Shown piece after piece: positions 23,210 through 32,327 of a stretch of DNA of 40,825 nt (the stretch's first letter is position 1; every line of letters begins with the position of its first letter). The DNA is from Vibrio sp. S9_S30 (GTDB lineage: Bacteria; Pseudomonadota; Gammaproteobacteria; Enterobacterales; Vibrionaceae). Position numbers and translations under genes: made by a program. The notes below the pieces were generated by a model. That model was not told the origin of the DNA, ran no database searches, and worked only from the letters and a program-made list of their open reading frames with translations. The stretch is from positions 1 to 40,825 of the forward strand of contig NZ_JAAUWT010000026.1 of the NCBI RefSeq assembly GCF_014694455.1. The letters are read 5' to 3'.

Positions 23210-25939
23210 ATGATCCACTACTCCATCTCACTACACGGACTGAACTGCATGGGATGCGCAAAGAAAGTAGAAACGTCTTTGCTAAAAATCCCCAACACCT
23301 CCGTGATATCAATAGATAAGCACCAAGTCAATCTTGTTAGCTCAGCACCGTTAAGTGAGATCTTTCTTTCAATTGAAAGTTTAGGCTATCAAGCAGGAGT
23401 TCAAATTGGGGTTACGCTCTCGGGTTTAAATTGTGGAAAATGCGTTAAAAAATTAGAGCAGGTATTTTCACAACACTCTCATATTGCACGATTTGAAGTA
23501 ACAAAGGTGAAAGCCAATCTAGTCGGACTTTTAGATGAAGATGAGATTATTAGTATTGTCGAGAGTGCTGGCTATTCTGCGTCTTCATTGCAGCGTCCTA
23601 ACACGCTTGATATAGATGGCAATTCCAGTAATGACGATCCCCTCAAAGAAAAGAGTCAAGTAGAAGAAAGCTCAAAGCCCCCTTCTACATTGCATCAACA
23701 ACACTCGGTATCAGAATCGCTTGATACCATTCAACTTGCACTCACAGGGTTAACCTGCGCAAGTTGCGTATCGTCTGTCGAAAAAGCACTGATGGCCGTC
23801 GATACGACTCAGAAAGTTCAAGTGAACTTGGCAGAACAATCCGCATTAGTCTTTGTTCGCGACCACTCAAAGCGCACCCAAGAAATGCTAATCCAATCCG
23901 TTGAAAGTGCAGGTTATGGTGCTGAAGTCGTAACCAGCGAACAAGAACGACGTGAACAGCAAGCGCAATTGTCAGCGCAAGCTATGACGCATCATAAGAA
24001 GGCATCTCTGCTCTCTCTTTCTCTTGGTGCACCTTTGATGCTATGGGGCATTTTCGGTGGCAACATGATGATTCGCCACACTCAAGATCAGTGGATGTGG
24101 GGTGTTATTGGGCTTTTGTGTTTATGGATTCTTGCGGTTCCCGGCAAGCATTTCTTTGTGAATGCATGGAAATCGCTGCTGCACAAACGCGCCACCATGG
24201 ATACATTGGTAGCACTCGGCACGGGGGCGGCTTGGCTATTTTCCATGATCGTTGTCGTTTTCCCTGAATGGCTGCCCTCTGCCTCGCGTCACGTTTACTT
24301 CGAAGCCAGTGCTATGATCATTGGGTTAATTTCATTAGGTCACTTTATAGAAGCCAAAGCAAAAGCCAAAACCACTCGCTCGCTTGAAGCATTGATAAAC
24401 TTGCAGCCAGAAACCGCGATCGTCATCAACGCAGATGGCTCAGAACAGGAGTTGCCACTCAAAGAGGTAACACTGGGCATGAAACTGCGTATCCTCCCCG
24501 GCGCAAAAATTCCCGTCGATGGCACCATTCTCCAAGGTGAAAGCTACATTGATGAATCCATGTTAACAGGAGAACCTATTCCCAAAGTAAGGAAGGTAGA
24601 AGACACCGTTTCCGCAGGTACATTAAATCAAGATGGGTCACTGGTGATCGAAGCGACAACCATTGGTGAAAACACCATGCTCGCTCGCATCGTCTCCTTA
24701 GTTCGTCAGGCACAAAGCAGTAAGCCACAAATCGCCAAACTTGCCGATTCCATTTCAGCGGTATTTGTCCCTGTAGTGGTATCCATCGCAATAGGAGCTT
24801 CGTTGATTTGGTTTGCTGTCGGTCCCGATCCTAAAGCCAGTTACATGTTAATGGTCGCGACTACGGTACTTATTATTGCTTGCCCTTGCGCGTTAGGGCT
24901 TGCCACTCCCCTTTCCGTTACCGTTGGTATTGGCAAAGCCGCTGAAATAGGCGTGCTTATTAAAGATGCGGATGTCCTTCAGCAAGCCAGTAAAATCAAT
25001 ATGGTGGTGTTTGATAAAACAGGAACACTGACGGAAGGCCGCCCAAGTGTCACTCACATTGAATACCTAGAAAACTGGACGCAAGAGAGCTTACTGCCTT
25101 TCATTTTTGCGGTAGAAAAAGCTTCAGAACACCCATTAGCAAAAGCACTATGCCAATTCGCAGAAAAGCATCAAAACGCCGATTATGCTGCCGAGCAATT
25201 TCAAAATCATCGAGGGTTAGGGTTATCAGCACAAGTGAGTCATCGACAAATCGACATAGGTAACCGAAAATTTATCGAATCTAAAGTCAATTTCCCTAAC
25301 GTAACCAACCCGACAGAAGGGGTGTTTACTGAGGTATTTGTGTTGGTCGATAACCACCCCGCAGCCAAAATATTCATCGCGGATGCCGTTAAATCGGATG
25401 CTAAAAACGCAGTGTCTCTACTTCATGAAATGGGCATAAAAGTTGCCATGTTGACTGGTGACAACGCTGCTGTCGCCAATGCTGTTGCCAGCGAGCTCAA
25501 CATAGATCAAGTCATCGCCGATGTATTACCTAATCAAAAAGCCAGCCACATTCAGGCATTGCAAGAACAAGGTTTCAATGTTGCAATGGTTGGAGACGGC
25601 ATTAATGATGCCCCAGCCCTTGCACACGCCAACGTCAGTATGGCGATGGGAGGCGGGTCTGATTTAGCGATAGAAAGTGCGCAAATGACACTGTTGAATG
25701 CCTCCCCGCTGACGGTTTCTAAAGCCATCAAGCTTTCAAAAGCCACGGTTAAAAATATGAAACAGAATCTATTTGGTGCCTTTATTTACAACTCCTTAGG
25801 CATTCCTATTGCCGCTGGTGCACTTTACCCTGCATTTGGATTTTTACTCAGCCCAGTTATCGCTGGTGCTGCCATGGCGCTCTCATCGATCACCGTTGTG
25901 AGCAATGCCAATCGCTTGCGATTATTCGATACAAAATGA
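23210..25939 (+). CDS. copA: copper-exporting P1B-type ATPase CopA
   Basis: CopA pumps Cu(I) out of the cytoplasm. From the chosen ATG it is 909 residues with three N-terminal metal-binding domains: CMGC (13-16), CGKC (75-78) and CASC (183-186). The catalytic core has TGEP in DESMLTGEPIPKV, the transmembrane copper motif CPC (558-560), phosphorylated Asp602 in DKTGT, an HP motif in SEHPLAKAL, and GDGINDAPAL. An in-frame ATG at 23144 lies upstream of the promoter and cannot be used; ATG 23210 has GAGAAG before it. E. coli CopA has two such domains, so the third N-terminal one is an addition. copG follows by 20 nt. Confidence 0.97.
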   Translation: MIHYSISLHGLNCMGCAKKVETSLLKIPNTSVISIDKHQVNLVSSAPLSEIFLSIESLGYQAGVQIGVTLSGLNCGKCVKKLEQVFSQHSHIARFEVTKVKANLVGLLDEDEIISIVESAGYSASSLQRPNTLDIDGNSSNDDPLKEKSQVEESSKPPSTLHQQHSVSESLDTIQLALTGLTCASCVSSVEKALMAVDTTQKVQVNLAEQSALVFVRDHSKRTQEMLIQSVESAGYGAEVVTSEQERREQQAQLSAQAMTHHKKASLLSLSLGAPLMLWGIFGGNMMIRHTQDQWMWGVIGLLCLWILAVPGKHFFVNAWKSLLHKRATMDTLVALGTGAAWLFSMIVVVFPEWLPSASRHVYFEASAMIIGLISLGHFIEAKAKAKTTRSLEALINLQPETAIVINADGSEQELPLKEVTLGMKLRILPGAKIPVDGTILQGESYIDESMLTGEPIPKVRKVEDTVSAGTLNQDGSLVIEATTIGENTMLARIVSLVRQAQSSKPQIAKLADSISAVFVPVVVSIAIGASLIWFAVGPDPKASYMLMVATTVLIIACPCALGLATPLSVTVGIGKAAEIGVLIKDADVLQQASKINMVVFDKTGTLTEGRPSVTHIEYLENWTQESLLPFIFAVEKASEHPLAKALCQFAEKHQNADYAAEQFQNHRGLGLSAQVSHRQIDIGNRKFIESKVNFPNVTNPTEGVFTEVFVLVDNHPAAKIFIADAVKSDAKNAVSLLHEMGIKVAMLTGDNAAVANAVASELNIDQVIADVLPNQKASHIQALQEQGFNVAMVGDGINDAPALAHANVSMAMGGGSDLAIESAQMTLLNASPLTVSKAIKLSKATVKNMKQNLFGAFIYNSLGIPIAAGALYPAFGFLLSPVIAGAAMALSSITVVSNANRLRLFDTK

Positions 25940-25959
25940 ACCATAATATGAGGTGAACT

Positions 25960-26403
25960 ATGAAAATCTCCCGCTTTATACTTACACTAGGAATGCTCAC
26001 ATCTGCTTCAGCAATGGCGGCACAGGTCGTCACACATAAATCTCCCTATTGCGGATGCTGCTCAGAATGGGTGAAACACATGGAGGCATCGGGTTTTGAT
26101 GTGGAAGTCAAAGACTACAAAAACCTGGATCCAATAAAGAAAAAGCTGGGCATCACCCCAGAGCTGACCTCTTGCCACACCACCGAAATAGATGGCTTTG
26201 TATTTGAAGGTCACATCCCTGCCAGTGATATAAAATCTTTTCTGGAGAACCCACCAAAACAAGCGATAGGATTGGCCGTTCCGGGAATGCCTTTAGGTTC
26301 ACCAGGTATGGAATATAACGATAAAAAAGATCAATACAATGTGTATGCGTTCAACAAAGATGGCAGTACTTTTGTGTTTTCGACACATAACGAAAGTAAG
26401 TAA
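25960..26403 (+). CDS. copG: DUF411 periplasmic copper protein CopG
   Basis: A 147-residue DUF411 protein, called CopG in V. cholerae, where it lies beside copA and supports copper resistance. The signal peptide MKISRFILTLGMLTSASAMA is followed by a Cys-rich site YCGCC (Cys31, 33, 34) and SCHTTEIDGFVFEGHIPASD (Cys72-His73). These residues likely bind copper. The end LGSPGMEYNDKKDQYNVYAF is family-typical. It is co-transcribed with copA from the CueR promoter. Confidence 0.93.
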   Translation: MKISRFILTLGMLTSASAMAAQVVTHKSPYCGCCSEWVKHMEASGFDVEVKDYKNLDPIKKKLGITPELTSCHTTEIDGFVFEGHIPASDIKSFLENPPKQAIGLAVPGMPLGSPGMEYNDKKDQYNVYAFNKDGSTFVFSTHNESK

Positions 26404-26433
26404 CGTATACCTACAGCCATGAATCAACATGCA

Positions 26434-26461
26434 AAAAGCCGAAGCAATGGCTTCGGCTTTT
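26434..26461. terminator. bidirectional terminator between copG and the AbgT-family gene
   Basis: A perfect 12-bp stem AAAAGCCGAAGC/GCTTCGGCTTTT with an AATG loop lies between the convergent genes. The A/T tracts serve both directions. Confidence 0.92.
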
Positions 26462-26481
26462 GTTATGCATAGAGCAGTTTG

Positions 26482-28071
26482 TTACGGTGTATAGTAAGTC
26501 GCCGCACCTGGACCGACTGGCAGACCAAATATAAATACCCACACGTAGAACAGAAGACTCCAACCAACTAAGAAGCAGATCGAGTAAGGCAACATCGTCG
26601 CGATTAGCGTACCAATGCCCAAATTCTTCATGTAGCGAGTCGCAACAGCCAGAATCAGACCAAAGTAACTCATCATCGGGGTAATGATGTTCGTCGTAGA
26701 ATCACCGATACGATAAGCCGCCTGAATCGTTTCCGGCGCATAACCAACCAGCATCAACATCGGAACAAAGATAGGAGCCGTTACCGCCCACTGGGCAGAC
26801 GCTGAACCGATCATCAAGTTGATAACACCACACATAAGGATGAAGGCGAAGAACAACATAGGTCCCGTTAAACCGATGTTCTGCAGAAAGTCCGCACCGG
26901 CAACCGCAAATACTTGACCAAAGTTCGTCCACTTAAAGAAAGCAACAAACTGAGCAGCAAAGAAGACCAGTACAATGTACATTCCCATTGATGACATCGA
27001 TTTCGCCATCGCATCGATGACATCACGATCCGTTTTCATCGTGCCCACGACTTTACCGTAAACAAAGCCAGGGATAGCAAAGAAAACAAAAATGAACGCC
27101 ACAATACTCTTCAGGAATGGAGACCCAGCAACTTCACCAGTAACAGGGTTACGAAGTACACCATTTTCCGGCACGATAGTCCATGCCAGTAAACCACTCA
27201 CTGCAAGCACCGCAAGACCCGCCCATTTCAGACCTTTCTTCTCTTGTGCACTCAGCTTACCCATCTCGTCTTTAGACAAATCTTCAGACGCTTCTTCAGA
27301 GTTGTATTTGCCCAATTTAGGCTCAACAATTTTCTCGGTAACAAATGCCCCCGTGATAGCAATGAAGAAAGTAGAAACAAACATGAAATACCAGTTTGCT
27401 TCAGGACCAACAGAATAAGTTGGATCAATCATCTGGGCGGCGGTTTCTGTGATACCAGAAAGAAGAGGATCAACCGTACCGATAAGTAGATTTGCAGAGT
27501 AACCACCCGATACACCAGCAAATGCCGCAGCCAAGCCCGCTAATGGGTGACGCCCCAAAGAGTGGAATAGCATCGCCGCAAGCGGAATCAGTACCACATA
27601 GCCAAGCTCTGAAGCGGTATTCGAAATGATACCAGCGAAGACAACCGTAAAGGTTACCATGCGCTTAGACGCCCCCATGACCATGCCACGCATTGCTGCA
27701 GAAAGTAGACCTGAATGTTCAGCAATCGCCACGCCCAGTATCGCAACCAAGACGGTTCCTAACGGCGCAAAACCAACAAAGTTTTTCACTAGGTTGGTCA
27801 CAATAAGTTGCAAACCCTCTGCATTCAGCAAGCTTACAACTTGTATCATGCCATCTGCTGCGCGACCTTTTGCTCCCTCTGGACGCGGATCAACCACAGA
27901 GACTTCAAAGTACCCTGCAATACCGGACATAACCAGAATAGCAACACAGAAAATAGCGAATAAAGTGATCGGATGGGGCAATAGATTCCCCAAATATTCC
28001 ACACCATCAAGAAAACGTGTAAACAGTGACTTTTTAGGTGGATATTGTGTATTTGAAGCAGATGAACTCAT
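26482..28071 (-). CDS. AbgT family transporter
   Basis: An integral membrane protein of the AbgT family (p-aminobenzoyl-glutamate uptake or sulfonamide efflux in known members). The chosen start MSSSASNTQYPPKKSLFTRF lies 6-7 nt after AAGGAGG and gives 529 residues; an upstream in-frame ATG has no such site. Family sequence: GNLLPHPITLFAIFCVAILV, SNTASELGYVVLIPLAAMLF, GVSGGYSANLLIGTVDPLLS and RIGDSTTNIITPMMSYFGLI. About 11-13 membrane spans are expected. The substrate in this organism is unknown. Confidence 0.92.
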   Translation of the reverse strand: MSSSASNTQYPPKKSLFTRFLDGVEYLGNLLPHPITLFAIFCVAILVMSGIAGYFEVSVVDPRPEGAKGRAADGMIQVVSLLNAEGLQLIVTNLVKNFVGFAPLGTVLVAILGVAIAEHSGLLSAAMRGMVMGASKRMVTFTVVFAGIISNTASELGYVVLIPLAAMLFHSLGRHPLAGLAAAFAGVSGGYSANLLIGTVDPLLSGITETAAQMIDPTYSVGPEANWYFMFVSTFFIAITGAFVTEKIVEPKLGKYNSEEASEDLSKDEMGKLSAQEKKGLKWAGLAVLAVSGLLAWTIVPENGVLRNPVTGEVAGSPFLKSIVAFIFVFFAIPGFVYGKVVGTMKTDRDVIDAMAKSMSSMGMYIVLVFFAAQFVAFFKWTNFGQVFAVAGADFLQNIGLTGPMLFFAFILMCGVINLMIGSASAQWAVTAPIFVPMLMLVGYAPETIQAAYRIGDSTTNIITPMMSYFGLILAVATRYMKNLGIGTLIATMLPYSICFLVGWSLLFYVWVFIFGLPVGPGAATYYTP

Positions 28072-28287
28072 CTGTTCCCTCCTTGTAGTAATTCCTAGTT
28101 TCTTTGACATACCTATCAAAAAAACACGCGGAGATTACGTCACATGGAGAGTAATTTAAAGCCATAAATGTTACAAACCGTAAATTTGTAGCAAATTTAA
28201 AACTAATTTCACGATTTTATTTAAATAAATCATCTAGAAAGATCATAAATTACAACATATCAAATACACAATTGAGCAATCAGATGC

Positions 28288-28431
28288 TTATCTATAACTT
28301 TTCACTTTACCTTGGACAGCTTTAAAACGAGGATTTGTTTTGCAAATCACATAAATGCGACCACGGCGTTTCACAACCTGACAATCCGGGTGGCGTTGCT
28401 TAGCGCTTTTTAGAGAGCTGAGGACTTTCAT
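28288..28431 (-). CDS. ykgO: 50S ribosomal protein L36, zinc-free paralogue
   Basis: A 47-residue alternative L36. It reads MKVLSSLKSAKQRHPDCQVV then KRRGRIYVICKTNPRFKAVQ. The zinc form has a Cys-x2-Cys-x12-Cys-x4-His pattern; here only Cys17 and Cys30 are left, so it is the C-minus type used under zinc limitation. The start ATG overlaps the L31 stop by one base (TAATG), so translation is coupled. The Zur box upstream of rpmE2 controls both. Confidence 0.94.
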   Translation of the reverse strand: MKVLSSLKSAKQRHPDCQVVKRRGRIYVICKTNPRFKAVQGKVKSYR

Positions 28432-28706
28432 TACTCACTCACCTCTTCTTTTGCTACAGACTTCATTCCACCAAAACGGCGATTGAAGTTAGCGACTCGT
28501 CCTTCTTTATTAACAACGCGTTGTTTGCCTGTGTAAAAAGGGTGTGATTCGGACGAAACATCCAACGTGTAATAGGGGTAAGTGTTGCCATCTTCCCACT
28601 CGATCGTACGATCCGTTTGCAACGTTGAACCAATTAAAAAGTACTTATCAACACTGGTATCGTGGAACACGACGGTTCTATATTCAGGATGAATATTCGG
28701 TTTCAT
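28431..28706 (-). CDS. rpmE2: 50S ribosomal protein L31 type B, zinc-free
   Basis: A 91-residue type B L31 with no cysteine at all, unlike the zinc-binding L31. It begins MKPNIHPEYRTVVFHDTSVD and has IEWEDGNTYPYYTLDVSSES and HPFYTGKQRVVNKEGRVANF. In zinc shortage it replaces zinc-bearing L31, freeing zinc. A near-perfect Zur operator lies 28 nt before the start. It forms a two-gene operon with the L36 paralogue. Confidence 0.96.
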   Translation of the reverse strand: MKPNIHPEYRTVVFHDTSVDKYFLIGSTLQTDRTIEWEDGNTYPYYTLDVSSESHPFYTGKQRVVNKEGRVANFNRRFGGMKSVAKEEVSE

Positions 28707-28733
28707 TTGTCTTACTCCAAAAAAATCTCAAAC

Positions 28734-28751
28734 GTTATGTTATAACAAAAC
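28734..28751. promoter_or_regulatory. Zur operator of rpmE2-ykgO
   Basis: GTTATGTTATAACAAAAC differs by one base from the palindrome GTTATGTTATAACATAAC, a form of the gammaproteobacterial Zur box. It sits 28 nt before the L31 start, where a zinc-bound repressor would block transcription. Confidence 0.8.
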
Positions 28752-28755
28752 ATAT

Positions 28756-28770
28756 TGATAACGATTCTCA
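28756..28770. promoter_or_regulatory. Fur-box-like sequence
   Basis: TGATAACGATTCTCA matches the Fur core TGATAATGATTATCA at 13 of 15 positions. It lies 5 nt beyond the Zur box, between rpmE2 and trmO. It may be chance, or part of a combined metal control region. Confidence 0.35.
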
Positions 28771-28839
28771 ATTTAGAATGCAAGTTTTTTTTGTGTTATG
28801 TTCCATTTAGTTTCCGAATTACTAACCCCATCTCCTGCC

Positions 28840-29538
28840 ATGAATCACACTATTTCGCCTATTGGTTTTGTTGAATCGCCATACAAAGAAAAATTCGCTG
28901 TTCCCCGCCAGCCAAGGCTCGCCCCACATTCAACGGCACGAATTCGCCTGATTGGAAAAGCCAATTCACCTGAAGCAATCAGAGGAATAGAACAATTTAG
29001 CCACGTATGGGTACTTTTTTTGTTTGACCAAAATTTATCCGGCGGATGGAAACCAACCGTCCGCCCCCCACGATTGGGTGGCAACGAAAGAATCGGGGTG
29101 TTTGCGTCGCGTTCGACATTTAGACCAAACGGAATTGGCATGTCTGCTGTCGAGTTGAAAGGTATAACCAAAGAAGGTGATCAGGTATATTTAGAACTTG
29201 GCAGTGTCGATCTGGTTGATCGAACGCCTATCGTGGATATCAAACCCTATATCCCTTACTCCGACGCCATTCAAAATGCCACGGGCGGTTACGCGGAGCA
29301 AGCACCAGAAACGTTGGAAGTCAGCTTTCTCGCTGCCGCTTGCGGGGTATTGGATACCCACCCAAATCGGGCACAAATTTACCAAGTCATCACCGAGGTT
29401 TTAGGGCAAGACCCTCGCCCCGCCTACAAGAAAAGTAAGCCAGACAACAAAGAATATGCAGTAAACCTGTTCGATTTGAACGTAAAATTTACGGTCAGCG
29501 ACAACTTAGTCGTCGTCAGAACAATTGAACGCTTTTGA
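28840..29538 (+). CDS. trmO: tRNA m6t6A37 methyltransferase TrmO
   Basis: TrmO (YaeB, TsaA) methylates N6 of t6A37 in certain tRNAs. From ATG 28840 it has 232 residues, close to the E. coli 235. The N-terminus MNHTISPIGFVESPYKEKFA with VPRQPRLAP and the segment GGNERIGVFASRSTFRPNGI are family marks. An upstream ATG at 28798 adds 14 residues with no homologue. The ribosome binding site is weak for both. It sits directly upstream of proS, as in E. coli where the two are also neighbours. Confidence 0.93.
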   Translation: MNHTISPIGFVESPYKEKFAVPRQPRLAPHSTARIRLIGKANSPEAIRGIEQFSHVWVLFLFDQNLSGGWKPTVRPPRLGGNERIGVFASRSTFRPNGIGMSAVELKGITKEGDQVYLELGSVDLVDRTPIVDIKPYIPYSDAIQNATGGYAEQAPETLEVSFLAAACGVLDTHPNRAQIYQVITEVLGQDPRPAYKKSKPDNKEYAVNLFDLNVKFTVSDNLVVVRTIERF

Positions 29539-29665
29539 CAATCACATTTGGCTGATATCATAAACGGCTTAATTGGGGTTTATAAACCCTACCTCCTTGA
29601 ATGGGAAACCTTTACTCCTGACCATTCTGGCTTGAGTATCTAACTTTGATAAACGGATAAATTGA

Positions 29666-31381
29666 ATGCGTACCAGTAACTATCTTCTTTCTACTCTGAA
29701 GGAGACCCCAAACGATGCAGAAGTAGTGAGCCACCAGCTTATGCTACGTGCAGGTATGATCCGTAAGCTGGCTTCAGGTTTATACACCTGGCTGCCTACT
29801 GGTCTGCGTGTGCTGCGTAAAGTCGAAAACATCGTTCGTCAAGAAATCAACAATGCCGGTGCAGTTGAAACATTGATGCCCGTTGTTCAGCCGTTTGAAC
29901 TTTGGGAAGAGACAGGCCGCAGCGAAAAAATGGGCGCAGAACTTCTTCGCCTGACTGATCGCCATGAACGTCCGTTTGTACTTAGCCCAACTGCTGAAGA
30001 AGTCATTACCAGCCTAGTGCGTAACGAAGTAAACTCTTACAAGCAACTTCCGCTAAACCTATATCAAATCCAAACCAAATTCCGGGATGAAAGGCGTCCG
30101 CGCTTTGGTGTAATGCGCTCGCGTGAGTTTTCAATGATGGACGCGTACAGCTTCGACATTGACAAAGACGGTCTACAAAAGTCTTACGAAGCCATGCACG
30201 CTGCCTATTGTAAAGCTTTTGATCGCATGGGGCTTAACTACCGTTCCGTTCTTGCTGACACAGGTGCGATCGGTGGTAACGGTTCTCACGAATTTCACGT
30301 ATTGGCAGAAAGTGGGGAAGACCTTATCGCTTTCTCTTCTGAGTCTGATTACGCGGCAAACATTGAAAAAGCAGAGGCACTTGCCCCAGTAACTGAACGT
30401 GCAGCGCCGACTCAAGAAATGACAATAGTCGATACGCCAAACGCAAAAACCATTGCAGAGCTGGTTGAGCAATTTGATCTCCCCATTGAAAAGACCGTTA
30501 AAACACTGTTTGTGAAAGCGTCTGACGAAGTGGAAGCGGATATCATTGCGCTTATCATTCGTGGCGACCACGAGTTGAACGAAATTAAAGCAGAGAACCT
30601 CGCTCAAGTGGCGTCTCCCTTAGAGATGGCAACAGAAGAAAATATCCGAGCACTGATTGGCGCAGGTCCGGGGTCTTTGGGTCCTGTTGGTCTTGAACTG
30701 CCATTCATCGTCGATCGTACCGTTGCTGCGATGAGTGACTTTGGCGCTGGCGCAAACATCGACAACAAACACTACTTCGGTATCAACTGGGGTCGCGATG
30801 TTGAACTCGGTCAAGTAACAGATTTACGTAATGTTGTCGAAGGCGATCCTAGCCCATGCGGTCAAGGTACAATTCAGCTTAAACGCGGTATCGAAGTCGG
30901 TCATATCTTCCAACTCGGTAAAAACTACTCAGAGAAGATGAACTGTGGCGTGCTTGGTCCAGATGGCAAAAACGTTATCCTAGAAATGGGTTGTTACGGT
31001 ATCGGTGTAACACGTGTTGTTGCAGCCGCTATCGAACAGAACCACGATAAGTTCGGCATTATCTGGCCAGACGCGATTGCACCATTCCAAGTAGCGATTG
31101 TCCCTATGAACATGCACAAATCAGAGCGAGTGAAAGAAGCGGCGGAAAAGCTGTACGCTGAATTGACCGTAGCTGGCATTGAAGTCCTGTTTGACGACCG
31201 TAAAGAACGCCCTGGTGTCATGTTCTCAGATATCGAGCTAGTGGGTATTCCTCACACGATCGTTATCGGTGATCGCAGCATGGACGAAGGCAACTTCGAA
31301 TACAAAAACCGCCGTAAAGGCGAAAAAACCGCTATCGCGATCGATAACATCATTGAGCATATTCAAGCACAGCTTGCTTAA
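29666..31381 (+). CDS. proS: prolyl-tRNA synthetase
   Basis: ProS charges tRNA-Pro. The 571 residues are the bacterial type with an inserted editing domain. Class II motifs: MRTSNYLLSTLKETPNDAEV at the start, FVLSPTAEEVITSLVRNEV, FRDERRPRFGVMRSREFSMM and the C-terminal anticodon domain (KERPGVMFSDIELVGIPHTI). The editing insert covers roughly residues 220-390. A 14-nt perfect palindrome (GGGTTTATAAACCC, 29576-29589) lies in the 127-nt gap after trmO; its role is unknown. A terminator follows the gene. Confidence 0.98.
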   Translation: MRTSNYLLSTLKETPNDAEVVSHQLMLRAGMIRKLASGLYTWLPTGLRVLRKVENIVRQEINNAGAVETLMPVVQPFELWEETGRSEKMGAELLRLTDRHERPFVLSPTAEEVITSLVRNEVNSYKQLPLNLYQIQTKFRDERRPRFGVMRSREFSMMDAYSFDIDKDGLQKSYEAMHAAYCKAFDRMGLNYRSVLADTGAIGGNGSHEFHVLAESGEDLIAFSSESDYAANIEKAEALAPVTERAAPTQEMTIVDTPNAKTIAELVEQFDLPIEKTVKTLFVKASDEVEADIIALIIRGDHELNEIKAENLAQVASPLEMATEENIRALIGAGPGSLGPVGLELPFIVDRTVAAMSDFGAGANIDNKHYFGINWGRDVELGQVTDLRNVVEGDPSPCGQGTIQLKRGIEVGHIFQLGKNYSEKMNCGVLGPDGKNVILEMGCYGIGVTRVVAAAIEQNHDKFGIIWPDAIAPFQVAIVPMNMHKSERVKEAAEKLYAELTVAGIEVLFDDRKERPGVMFSDIELVGIPHTIVIGDRSMDEGNFEYKNRRKGEKTAIAIDNIIEHIQAQLA

Positions 31382-31420
31382 TACGCTTTACTGATTTCTA
31401 TTGTCAGAGTCATTCCTCCG

Positions 31421-31448
31421 AAAAGGGCAACGTCGTTGCTCTTTTTCC
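31421..31448 (+). terminator. terminator of proS
   Basis: Stem AAAGGGCAAC/GTTGCTCTTT (one G-U pair) with a 3-nt loop followed by TTCC, 40 nt after the proS stop. Confidence 0.8.
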
Positions 31449-31521
31449 TTTTCAACATCATTCATCTCTAATTCATGTTAAGAAGCGTACTCTGAATTCG
31501 CTGCTAAAAATGGAGTCGAGT

Positions 31522-32196
31522 ATGGATCTCAAAAGCCTATTAAACCAAGCACTAAATTCTGATTTGATAAAGCAAGGTAGTCAAACTCTTAGCCAGAGTG
31601 CACAAACTCTCGGAAATAGTGCACAAAAGCTTGGGCAAGACAAAAGCCCACTAGCAACATTAGGAGCTGGAGCGGTAGGAGGAGGCTTGATTGGCTTGCT
31701 AATGGGGTCCAAAAAATCCCGTAAAATGGGAAAGAAAGCATTAGGAGTCGGCAGCGCTGCTGCTTTGGGTGCGTTGGCGTTTAAAGTGTACAACGACTGG
31801 CAGAAAAACCAGCCGGGGAAAACGCCCGCTCCCTCAACACCACTGAGTGAAGATCAACACAGTATTTTAATTCTCAAAGCCATGATAGCGGCAGCCAAAG
31901 CTGATGGTCATGTCGACCAACAGGAACAAACAAAGATTCAGCAAGCTGTCACAGAGCTAGGGGCAGACGATTTCGTTAATCATCTGGTTCAATCCGAATT
32001 AAACAAACCTCTCGACCCTTCAGATATCGCTCGGTCGGTATCCAATAAAGAGCAAGCAGCAGAAGTCTACCTTGCCTCGTTACTTGTCGTTGACGAGCAA
32101 AACTTTATGGAAAGGAGCTATTTAAAAGAGCTAGCCAACCAGCTCGAACTTGCTGAAGATTTGGTATTGCAGTTAGAAGCTCAAGTGAAGACATAA
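31522..32196 (+). CDS. DUF533 / TerB-like protein (YebE type)
   Basis: A 224-residue protein of unknown function with two parts. The N-terminal half is Gly/Ala-rich with a glycine-zipper-like hydrophobic run (LGAGAVGGGLIGLLMGSKKS, GVGSAAALGALAFKVYNDW), perhaps membrane-associated. The C-terminal half is TerB-like (ILKAMIAAAKADGHVDQQEQ, AAEVYLASLLVVDEQNFMER). The DUF533 family includes E. coli YebE. An ATG at 31510 lies inside the ribosome binding region; the GGAG site 6 nt before 31522 favours that start. Confidence 0.85.
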   Translation: MDLKSLLNQALNSDLIKQGSQTLSQSAQTLGNSAQKLGQDKSPLATLGAGAVGGGLIGLLMGSKKSRKMGKKALGVGSAAALGALAFKVYNDWQKNQPGKTPAPSTPLSEDQHSILILKAMIAAAKADGHVDQQEQTKIQQAVTELGADDFVNHLVQSELNKPLDPSDIARSVSNKEQAAEVYLASLLVVDEQNFMERSYLKELANQLELAEDLVLQLEAQVKT

Positions 32197-32203
32197 CGGT
32201 TTG

Positions 32204-32244
32204 CTCAGATGGCTCTTTTCCCCCCTTAGTAGGGGCCATCTGAG
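32204..32244. terminator. strong hairpin after the DUF533 gene
   Basis: CTCAGATGGC pairs with GCCATCTGAG (10 bp), with an inner CCCC/GGGG pair. Only a weak T-rich tail (CTTTATTCTT) follows. It probably terminates the DUF533 transcript but could be an RNA structure of another kind. Confidence 0.5.
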
Positions 32245-32292
32245 ACTTTATTCTTCCTTACCTTGTGCAAATACTCCCCGAATTGCGCGAAG

Positions 32293-32322
32293 ACAAACTC
32301 CTGTTTTGAGTTTGTTTTTTTG
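32293..32322 (+). terminator. intrinsic terminator
   Basis: Stem ACAAACTC/GAGTTTGT with a 7-nt loop and a T7 tract. It is the second hairpin between the DUF533 gene and yaeP. Confidence 0.75.
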
Positions 32323-32327
32323 TATCT

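Noticed and set aside
28798..28839. Earlier ATG for trmO
   Set aside because: It adds 14 residues without family similarity; the internal ATG places the conserved IGFVESPYKEKF at the usual distance.
29576..29589. GGGTTTATAAACCC palindrome before proS as a regulatory site
   Set aside because: Short and AT-centred, with no matching regulator known to me; mentioned only under proS.
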